Shown piece by piece: positions 57,478 through 64,000 of a DNA stretch of 64,000 nucleotides. The DNA is taken from the NCBI GenBank assembly GCA_963702835.1, contig OY969762.1, positions 2,294,001 to 2,358,000 on the forward strand, given 5' to 3'. The notes under the pieces were generated by a model. It saw only the letters and a program-made list of their open reading frames with translations. It did no database searches and was not told the origin of the DNA. This stretch comes from JAFGAV01 sp041479055 (GTDB lineage Bacteria > Acidobacteriota > Aminicenantia > Aminicenantales > JAFGAV01). How positions within the stretch are numbered: the first letter of the stretch is position 1; each line of letters begins with the position of its first letter. The position numbers and the translations under genes were made by a program.

Positions 57478-58905
57478 TTAAAATTCGACCAGGACGCTTT
57501 CCGCTCCTCCCAGGTTGACCGTGGTGATGGCAAACTTGCGCTTCTTCGATACGTCGTTGAATTCGAGAGACTGACTGAAGGTTGACTTGGTCACCGGGTA
57601 CAGGAGCTGATAGCTCCCGGTATTCTCCTTCATATAGATTTTATATCCGTTGAGGTAGGCTTCGTTATTTTCCGGGTTGGCGCTCCAGCTCAGGTTGTAA
57701 GTGATCTTGGGCGACATCTTCAGGCTGCCCACGACCACTGTGACCGTAAGGTTGACGGGCGGGAGAAATAATTTGGGGGAGATAGGCTCCAGCGAAAAGA
57801 GCTGGACATCCGACCCGTTGGCCCCATAATAAGCCGAGCAGCTGACGGCCACGTTGCCGAAATCATCGGCGGAGATGGCGCCGGCTTTGGTCCAGGGCCC
57901 GGGGAGTTCCTCGGAGCTCCATCCGCCGCCGACGTTGTTCTTATAGAGCATGCCGTCCCCTTCGTCGCCCGCTCCCTGCTGGATGGCCAGGTGGACGTTG
58001 TTGTTGACGTCGACGGCCACGCGTGGAAAATGCTGGGTCCAGCGTCCGGTGATCAGCTCCATGGGATTGCTGCTTTCATCCAGCTTACAGATGGCGACCT
58101 GGGTATTCTCTCCGGGGTCCACATCCTGCCAGGTTACCCAGGGAATACCATTCGGCCCGACGCCGATGTTCGGCCGTTCCTGGCTCTCGCCCGTCTCATT
58201 GCACCAGCTCTGAGGCGTCCAGGTGGTGCTATTGGGCAGGCGCTTCCGATAATGAGTTTTGTATTCGGCATAGCTTGGTGTAGTCCACTGCTGCTGCAGC
58301 CAGCAGGCCCAAACCGTCCCGTCCTTGGCTATGGTCACATTGCCCTGCCGACAAGCCACATCACTCCGGGACAAGAGAAATTCCCTTTCCCAGACATCGT
58401 TGATTTTCGACCTCACGTAGCAGCGGCTGTCTCCAGTGTCATAGAAAAAGACGTGGATATTTCCATCCTTATCGATGGCCACCGAGGGCTCGTCCACTCC
58501 CCAATTCGAGACCCTCTCTTCGCCTCCCCAGGTGTTGGTCAGCGGGTCGCGGACTCTCATGAAAATGCTTCCATCCCGGGGCTCGGACCAGACGGCCACA
58601 ACCTGGCCCCTGGAATTCGCGGCGATATGGGGCTGCATGGCAAAGGTGTCGAGCGACCTGGTCAGTATCAAAGGCGTGGATGCTTTTTTGCCGTCGTAAG
58701 AAACATAGTACAGCGGATTGCGGACATCCGATTCCAAAATTTCCACAAACACCATATGAGCGATGCCGTCGGCTCCCAGGGCCACCTGGGACCAGCGGAC
58801 TTTGCCGCCCACATGGGCCACTATAACCTTATTGCCCATCGTGGCGGGTAAGGCGGTCGTGAAAAACAGCAATAAGATCAGGCCGCCGAAAAGAATTCTC
58901 TTCAT
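57478..58905 (-). CDS. Secreted beta-propeller/FnIII protein
   Basis: 475 residues from the ATG at 58905, with AAAGGAG 7 nt upstream; the frame is open to 58998 but without support. Signal peptide (RILFGGLILLLFFTTALPA), then propeller blades (IAANSRGQVVAVWSEP, VAIDKDGNIHVFFYD, VTIAKDGTVWACWLQQ, IGVGPNGIPWVTWQD, VAVDVNNNVHLAIQQ) and a C-terminal FnIII-like domain (NLSWSANPENNEAYLNGYKIYM). Paralogue of the downstream gene, only 3 nt apart, so the pair is one operon. Confidence 0.75.
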   Translation of the reverse strand: MKRILFGGLILLLFFTTALPATMGNKVIVAHVGGKVRWSQVALGADGIAHMVFVEILESDVRNPLYYVSYDGKKASTPLILTRSLDTFAMQPHIAANSRGQVVAVWSEPRDGSIFMRVRDPLTNTWGGEERVSNWGVDEPSVAIDKDGNIHVFFYDTGDSRCYVRSKINDVWEREFLLSRSDVACRQGNVTIAKDGTVWACWLQQQWTTPSYAEYKTHYRKRLPNSTTWTPQSWCNETGESQERPNIGVGPNGIPWVTWQDVDPGENTQVAICKLDESSNPMELITGRWTQHFPRVAVDVNNNVHLAIQQGAGDEGDGMLYKNNVGGGWSSEELPGPWTKAGAISADDFGNVAVSCSAYYGANGSDVQLFSLEPISPKLFLPPVNLTVTVVVGSLKMSPKITYNLSWSANPENNEAYLNGYKIYMKENTGSYQLLYPVTKSTFSQSLEFNDVSKKRKFAITTVNLGGAESVLVEF

Positions 58906-59015
58906 AAAGCACTCCTTTAGAAGTTTAAATCTATCGGACCTATAGTATTGTCTACGTCGCCTCCCACTGTCAACACTTTTCGTTGGCCGGCCCATCAATC
59001 CTCAGCGCGTCCGCT

Positions 59016-61922
59016 TCATTGGGCCAGGGCTGGGCGTTCAGGCGCCTGCCGGCTACTCCAGGGGATCAGCCAGGCGCCCCGGCGGATAGGCAGCCAAATG
59101 CTCCGGCAGTCCATCGGATGGCCGTTGGCATCACTGACCGAAAAAATAAGGGTCCCCTGCTCCGGCCAAGCCCTTCCCGGCTGGTCCAGCCGGATATCAA
59201 ATTTATGCCGTCCCCGGTTCCAGAACTTCACGGGATAAGTGCCCAGGGGGATCTCTCTGGCCCCGCCTCCCTCCCCCGGACTCTCCACCAGGGAGAGGTG
59301 AAAGCGAAAGGTCGAATTATCCTTGCGCACATTGGCCATAAAGCCCAGGTAGGTATGCGTTCCGCTGGGCCGGATGCAGTTCGGGTACAGGCCTTCGGAC
59401 AACCGCACCATCAACCTTTTGTCGAAGACAAGGCTGGGGATGGGGAAAAAAACCATTCTTCCCTTGACGGCCCGGGTCAAGAGGGCCTCATAGCGCATGA
59501 CGAATTCCGGGGAGATGAGCGCGTCCTGGAAGACAAGGTAAATGGTGGAAACGATGGTTTTCCCCGGCGCTGGCCTCACCGTCATCTCCCGCGTTTCACG
59601 CATGAAGTCCAGGGAAAGAAGGGAGAACCCCGGGGGTAGGTCATAGAATTCGAGGTCCACTTTGTAACAGCCCGGGGGACATCTATCAAAAAAGAAAGCC
59701 GGGCCCAGGCGGATGGATTTTCGCTGCTGCCCGGGCCGCAATTCGAAGGGCACCGTCCACTCAAAGATATCGATAAACTTCTTGTCCATCTTGCCCCGGG
59801 CCGTGGAGGGCTGGCCGGGGCGATGGAGGAAGACCTGGGGGGAACGGCCGACTTTGGCGATGGCGCTGAAATAGGACTGGGTCAGAGCCTTGTCGTCCCA
59901 ATTTCTGATAAAAATAAGGACATAGACAAGATGGAAGGCCAGCCCCAGGCCGAGCAGGACTTTGCCCAAGACCGGCCAAAGCGCCGCCCGTCTGACCCGC
60001 AGGAATCTTTCCTGGAGAAAGGGGAGAATCTTAGGGGCGGGAAGGGGGCCCAGCTTCTTCTCCGTCCAGAGGTCCAAGGCCTGGAGTATCACCAAGAAAA
60101 ACACTAGGACGAAAAAGCATTGGATGATATATCCGACTTGATGGGGCAAAATCAAAACATTCCCCAGGCTGATTTCCCAGAAATGATGGGCCCTGTTTAA
60201 AATAATGAAAACCAGGCTGCCCATATAAAAAAGGATATGGGCCCAGGAGGTGCGCCGGGCCAGGGCGCGCAGCGTATAGCCGACAAAAACGAGAAACAGG
60301 GGAAACAGGATCAAGCTCATCCGCGTCGTTTCCCAGGGACTCCCGTGCCAGGGAGTGATGCTGATGAGACAGAAATATGGCAGGGTCACGGCCAGAAGCA
60401 TCCAGGCCCGGCGGCGGTCAAGCTTGATTCCCCAGAACACTCCGATCAGGGCCAAAAGAAAAATCGGGAAAAGCGAAAGCAGGCCGGAGCCGGTATCAAA
60501 AATATAGCCGAAGAAACCCGAGGGGAAAATGGCCGCCCGGGTGTAGCTCGTCCCCCACAGGCTGTACAGGCTCCAGGGCCAAGGGCTCCCGGTGATGGCA
60601 TAGAAATAATAGGCGTAGCCCAGGCCGACGGCTGCCAAGGGCAGGCTGACGGCCAGGACCCTTTTCCAGCGGCGATGAAGAACGAGGTCCTGAAAAAGAA
60701 AAAGAACATACAGGCTGGCGGCCAGGGGGATGAATCTTTGATGGAGCCAGGGCAAGTATCCGATTCCGGCGATGAGGGACAGCGCGTTCAGCCATTTCGG
60801 CCGGAAGGGAAAGAACAGGGCGTTGAGTCCGAGCAGGAGAAAAAGCGCGGCGGCCAGCTCGGGATAGACCTGGAAGATGAACTCCGGAATCTGGGTGAGA
60901 AAGATGAGGGCCAGGAGCAGAAGGGCCGTAATAAGGCGGGAACGGAACATCCTTTGGAGGAAGCGCGCCAGCAAACAATAAAAAGCCAGGGCCAAGAGCA
61001 AAATCCAGGCCCGGGTAAAAATCATTTTAGCCGGGAGGAACATCAAAGCCTGGGTATTGGGGATGTCCCGCTGGAAAACAGCCAGGTCGAGAAGAAAACT
61101 GGGCAGGATCAGAAAAGACAAGCCGGGCATATGGAGATGATAAATCCCGCCGTCCCGGCCGATGATGGAGAAATGGCCGACCTCCCTCTTGCCGGAAGCG
61201 ATGGCCGTCTGCAAGCGCCAAAAAACCTCGACCTCATCCCCGACAAAATCGTCAGTCAGGTCGAGGTCGCCGTCACTGGCCAGGGAGTAGGTCATCCTGA
61301 GGTACTTGGGCTCATCTCCCAGGAAAATCATCAAGCTCGAATATCTCTGGTAAAGAGGGCCGATAGTCAGAATGTGGACCAGGACTGAGCCGATCAGCAC
61401 CACCAGGCCGATCGTTTTGCTCTTTTCCCCCCGGCTGCCGGCTGCGGGAAAAACATGTTGACGGAAAAAATTCCGCAAACGAAAACCCAGATGGAGAGCT
61501 GCGTTCAGATGAAGGACGGCGGCCAAGACGACAAGGACCAGAAGCGGATAAAGGGGGATGAAGACGATATAATTCAGGAACTTTCCGTAAACAAAGCGGC
61601 CGAAGGCCAAAGCCAGGAAGGGAGCCAGAGTCCAGACCTGCCGGGCGAAGCCCTCCCCCAGGCCGCGCCCCATTTTCCTGGCCCACAAAAATCCGAGGAG
61701 GAGCGCCAGCGAGGCCAAGCCGAGGAAAAAGAACAAAGAATATCTCAGGCATGGCTCCAGGCTGAACGCATTCGTATAAACCGTGATTTTGCCCGGCTCG
61801 ATTTTTTTAAAAACGATCAGCTGATGGTCGAACAGGAAAATGCCCAGAGAATAGGAAACTAGAAGGAGAAGGACAGCAGCGGCGGCAACAAGGGGGCGTC
61901 TAAATCCATAGGGGCGGTCCAT
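59016..61922 (-). CDS. Large GT-C-like polytopic membrane protein
   Basis: 968 residues with about 16-18 membrane helices and a soluble C-terminal third (from about 690). A periplasmic loop at about 205-230 reads LGDEPKYLRMTYSLASDGDLDLTDDF; the Asp-Glu and the following Asp-rich stretch resemble the acidic catalytic loop of GT-C enzymes. The C-terminal part contains several beta-rich stretches (FNSVF-free, RPGQQRKSIRLGPAFFF and SLVESPGEGGGAREIPLGTYPV). No exact family recognised; a membrane glycosyltransferase with carbohydrate-binding tail is the best guess. Confidence 0.6.
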   Translation of the reverse strand: MDRPYGFRRPLVAAAAVLLLLVSYSLGIFLFDHQLIVFKKIEPGKITVYTNAFSLEPCLRYSLFFFLGLASLALLLGFLWARKMGRGLGEGFARQVWTLAPFLALAFGRFVYGKFLNYIVFIPLYPLLVLVVLAAVLHLNAALHLGFRLRNFFRQHVFPAAGSRGEKSKTIGLVVLIGSVLVHILTIGPLYQRYSSLMIFLGDEPKYLRMTYSLASDGDLDLTDDFVGDEVEVFWRLQTAIASGKREVGHFSIIGRDGGIYHLHMPGLSFLILPSFLLDLAVFQRDIPNTQALMFLPAKMIFTRAWILLLALAFYCLLARFLQRMFRSRLITALLLLALIFLTQIPEFIFQVYPELAAALFLLLGLNALFFPFRPKWLNALSLIAGIGYLPWLHQRFIPLAASLYVLFLFQDLVLHRRWKRVLAVSLPLAAVGLGYAYYFYAITGSPWPWSLYSLWGTSYTRAAIFPSGFFGYIFDTGSGLLSLFPIFLLALIGVFWGIKLDRRRAWMLLAVTLPYFCLISITPWHGSPWETTRMSLILFPLFLVFVGYTLRALARRTSWAHILFYMGSLVFIILNRAHHFWEISLGNVLILPHQVGYIIQCFFVLVFFLVILQALDLWTEKKLGPLPAPKILPFLQERFLRVRRAALWPVLGKVLLGLGLAFHLVYVLIFIRNWDDKALTQSYFSAIAKVGRSPQVFLHRPGQPSTARGKMDKKFIDIFEWTVPFELRPGQQRKSIRLGPAFFFDRCPPGCYKVDLEFYDLPPGFSLLSLDFMRETREMTVRPAPGKTIVSTIYLVFQDALISPEFVMRYEALLTRAVKGRMVFFPIPSLVFDKRLMVRLSEGLYPNCIRPSGTHTYLGFMANVRKDNSTFRFHLSLVESPGEGGGAREIPLGTYPVKFWNRGRHKFDIRLDQPGRAWPEQGTLIFSVSDANGHPMDCRSIWLPIRRGAWLIPWSSRQAPERPALAQ

Positions 61923-62043
61923 AGCTCGGCGGTTTTTGAGTATTCCACACCCCCAAAGACAAAGTCAACCCAACAATTTCGATATACGGTACCTTCATGT
62001 ATGTTTGACAAGATCCCCTCCCCTGTGATAGAAAAACTAATTT

Positions 62044-62199
62044 GTGAGAAAAGACCTGCGCGAGACAATCTTGTGTCCCGCCTGCGGATGTCCGGATGTA
62101 CGCCGGACCTTCCGCATCAAAACGTTCCACATCGACGATTGCGCTTTATGCAACTTGCTACGTGAACTCGGGCTTGATGCTCGTCCTGGCCCGACATAG
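62044..62199 (+). CDS. Possible 51-residue zinc-ribbon protein or gene remnant
   Basis: From a GTG at 62044, immediately after an in-frame TAA, the frame reads RKDLRETILCPACGCPDVRR and ends CALCNLLRELGLDARPGPT. Cys pairs C-x2-C-x-C and C-x2-C are spaced like a zinc ribbon. No SD sequence or promoter is obvious, so it may be a remnant of the zinc-ribbon start found on some methyltransferases. It lies in the divergent gap before the GT-C gene. Confidence 0.3.
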   Translation: MRKDLRETILCPACGCPDVRRTFRIKTFHIDDCALCNLLRELGLDARPGPT

Positions 62200-62223
62200 C
62201 CACGATTGAGATCCGTCTTCACC

Positions 62224-64000
62224 ATGAACAACTTGCGCCAACCGCTGAGCCGAACGGTTCGCTTCCTGACTCGCCATCCGCTGGCCCCCCTGGCCGTCCT
62301 GACCGCCTTCCTCCTCATCTTCCAGGTTCATCTGGTCAGTCGAGCCAAGATCCTTTACTCCGTCCTGGAAGGCTTTTTCATCGTTCTCCTGGCCGTCTCT
62401 ATCCTGGCCTTTGTGCGCGCTGCGCGCGAACGGCCCCTCCTGTGGGCCGCCCTGGTCCTCTTTCTTCTCATCCGGGTTCCCTTCTACCTTCATTCCGACG
62501 GGGCGATCCTGACTTCGGACAATGCCCATGAAGCCCTCCAGGCCGTTGAGATGAAAAGCGCCCATCAGGCTCCTTTCTTCCTCTTAGGCATGTCCAATCA
62601 CATGGGGACCGTGAAGTATATGTGGGTCGCTTTCCTGTGGGACCTGACAGGCAACGTCTATCTCATCTATCTCCTGGCCCAGGCCGCCGTCTTCATGGCC
62701 CTGCTGACCGCTCTCACGGCCCTCCTCGGCCCGGCTGGTCGCCCGGGATTCCTCCGCGTCTTCCTGCTGCTTATCCAGTTCGCTTTCGTTGAGGTCGTCT
62801 TCGATTATTCCCTCTCCTTGCGGGGGGCGCCCTACCTGGAGATGCTCCTCTTCTTTGTCATCGGCGCCGCCCTGTTCGATTTTACTTTCGAACGACGTTG
62901 GCGGCTGTTCATCGGTTCCTATTTTGTCTTTTTTTCGATTTATATCCATCCCCTGGCGGCAGTGCTGGCCGGGAGCTTCGCCGCTTGCACCGCGCTTTAT
63001 GCTCTCGCCCGCCGCCGGTTTTGGCGAAACGCTGGGTGGATGGCCGCCGGCCTCGCCGCCGGCCTCTATCACTGGTTCTTCTATCTGGCCTTCCTGCCCA
63101 AACCTGTGGCTAGAGGTAGCTGGGAAAGCATCGGGCTCTTGAACATGGCCAGAATTCCGGCGGGATATGTCCGGCTATTCCTGAGCAGCCTGGCCGAGAC
63201 GTTCCACGGCGTCTTCGGCTCCGAATTCTCGTATCTTTCGCCGGTCTATCAGAAAGCCGGAGCGGCGGCGGCCTGCGGCCTTCTGAACTCGGCGGTGATG
63301 TGGATTTCCTTGGCGGTCCTGGCCGCAGCCGCGGTCCTGTCGCTGGCGACCGTCATCCGCCTCGTGCGCCGGCGCGAAGCCGCCGGGCCGGGCAATTGGC
63401 TGAAGTCGTTCTGGCTCATCCTGCTAGGGGCCTTCCTGGCGAAAGTCTTCTTGTTTGTGCCGCCCCATACCGAGCCCCGCCATAACTTCGATCTCGTTCT
63501 GCTGGTCATTTTGAGCTACTTCTTCATCGCCGACGTGGTGATTCGCCGCTGGCGCATCCGCCGGGGCGTCCTCGCCGCCGTCCTTCTCATCTTCGCGCTT
63601 CTTACCGTCCCCCATTATGATGCCTTCCTGAGGAACGTTCTTGACAAGGAATCTTCCTACCGCTCCCTGCTCGCCGCTCTGCATCGATACCGGGTCCATT
63701 ACGTGACAACGGACTTTACCCTCGCCTATCCGATCTATTTTCTTTCCGGGCGGAAGATCATCGCTACGGATTCGCTGGGGCCCTTTACCGTGGCGAACTT
63801 CTATCCCGGGCTGCGAGCCCTCGTCGACCGCCAGCCCCTGGAGGGCAAGACCTATATTTTTTACGCGAATACATATCCCCTGGGTCCACAGGACAAATTC
63901 TTTGCCGGGCTGAGCAAGGCCCGGATCCTGAAGCATCTCCAGGAAGCCGGCCGGCCGTATCATCTCCTAAAGTTGAAGGATTATGTGCTCATCATTCCGC
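62224..64000 (+). CDS. GT39/ArnT-like membrane glycosyltransferase (3' end outside window)
   Basis: The frame is open from the ATG at 62224 to the window end (592 residues). About ten membrane helices are visible. SDGAILTSDNAHEALQAVEMKSAHQAPFF in the first large periplasmic loop has the Asp-rich motif of GT-C enzymes acting on polyprenyl-linked sugars; HTEPRHNFDLVLLVILSYFF and a soluble part with HRYRVHYVTTDFTLAYPIYFLSG follow. It is divergent from the large membrane protein at 61922. The missing C-terminus prevents a firm assignment. Confidence 0.65.
   Translation, partial: MNNLRQPLSRTVRFLTRHPLAPLAVLTAFLLIFQVHLVSRAKILYSVLEGFFIVLLAVSILAFVRAARERPLLWAALVLFLLIRVPFYLHSDGAILTSDNAHEALQAVEMKSAHQAPFFLLGMSNHMGTVKYMWVAFLWDLTGNVYLIYLLAQAAVFMALLTALTALLGPAGRPGFLRVFLLLIQFAFVEVVFDYSLSLRGAPYLEMLLFFVIGAALFDFTFERRWRLFIGSYFVFFSIYIHPLAAVLAGSFAACTALYALARRRFWRNAGWMAAGLAAGLYHWFFYLAFLPKPVARGSWESIGLLNMARIPAGYVRLFLSSLAETFHGVFGSEFSYLSPVYQKAGAAAACGLLNSAVMWISLAVLAAAAVLSLATVIRLVRRREAAGPGNWLKSFWLILLGAFLAKVFLFVPPHTEPRHNFDLVLLVILSYFFIADVVIRRWRIRRGVLAAVLLIFALLTVPHYDAFLRNVLDKESSYRSLLAALHRYRVHYVTTDFTLAYPIYFLSGRKIIATDSLGPFTVANFYPGLRALVDRQPLEGKTYIFYANTYPLGPQDKFFAGLSKARILKHLQEAGRPYHLLKLKDYVLIIP

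Noticed and set aside
1..64000. tRNA and rRNA genes, CRISPR arrays, complete insertion sequences or prophage genes.
   Set aside because: I looked for tRNA-like T-loop/acceptor patterns, regularly spaced direct repeats, and transposase, integrase or phage structural motifs, and found none. A covariance-model search would be needed to exclude tRNAs fully.

Overview
The window is a GC-rich bacterial chromosome segment with no rRNA, tRNA or CRISPR array that I can see. The organism is a Gram-negative (diderm) bacterium: there is an ATP-dependent O-polysaccharide exporter (Wzm/Wzt type), a heptose adenylyltransferase, a family 9 heptosyltransferase-like enzyme, lipoproteins, two Tat-exported proteins and an outer-membrane-like beta-barrel protein. 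F-type ATP synthase, an ion-pumping complex I/hydrogenase-type membrane module and molybdenum hydroxylase genes suggest a versatile, possibly anaerobic lifestyle. The overall style recalls Acidobacteriota/Aminicenantota genomes, but nothing here proves the phylum.

Layout. 1-5432 (minus): membrane arm of a complex I-like or energy-converting-hydrogenase-like complex (three antiporter-like subunits, NuoJ-like, partial NuoK-like), headed by its own promoter. 5514-6832: two membrane proteins, divergent. 6855-10714 (plus): a PaoABC-like periplasmic aldehyde oxidoreductase operon whose catalytic subunit is frameshifted just before its active-site Glu motif. 10752-12906: an exported class-I amidotransferase-like protein, a promoter-driven structured RNA or micropeptide locus (11895-12180), and a small lipoprotein. 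13035-22054 (minus): ATP synthase genes in the order b', b, delta, alpha, gamma, beta, epsilon (a and c absent here), running directly into a tRNA methyltransferase-like gene, wzm, wzt and a heptose-1-P adenylyltransferase. 22306-27483 (minus): folC, accD, a receiver protein with Glu in place of the phospho-accepting Asp, and a Tat-exported metallophosphoesterase.

27573-42423: envelope-glycan genes (GT2, GT4, sugar-nucleotide epimerase-like, hexapeptide acyltransferase, GT39-like, GT2, YdjC-like deacetylase, asparagine synthetase) with a PP-loop ATPase unit, a membrane cytochrome c, and an ECF sigma/anti-sigma/zinc-ribbon operon. 43261-44464 is an AT-rich island with a HicAB toxin-antitoxin plus a DUF6941-like gene. 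44616-53069: more glycan assembly (GT9, two GT2, GT-C), RsmA, and two radical-SAM proteins. 53190-58905: secreted or surface proteins (TolB-like propeller lipoprotein, AMIN/barrel protein, two propeller/FnIII proteins). 59016-64000: two large divergent GT-C-like membrane proteins, the second cut by the window end.

Themes. (1) Several operon-head genes carry a clear -35/-10 promoter whose -10 box ends only 8-11 nt before the start codon, implying leaderless or nearly leaderless mRNAs. (2) Four related intergenic elements with AAGCATCTC-type terminal inverted repeats form a MITE-like family, and a second, shorter intergenic repeat has three copies. (3) Four genes carry single-base frameshifts, seven indels in all, which are either assembly errors or real decay and should be resolved from reads.
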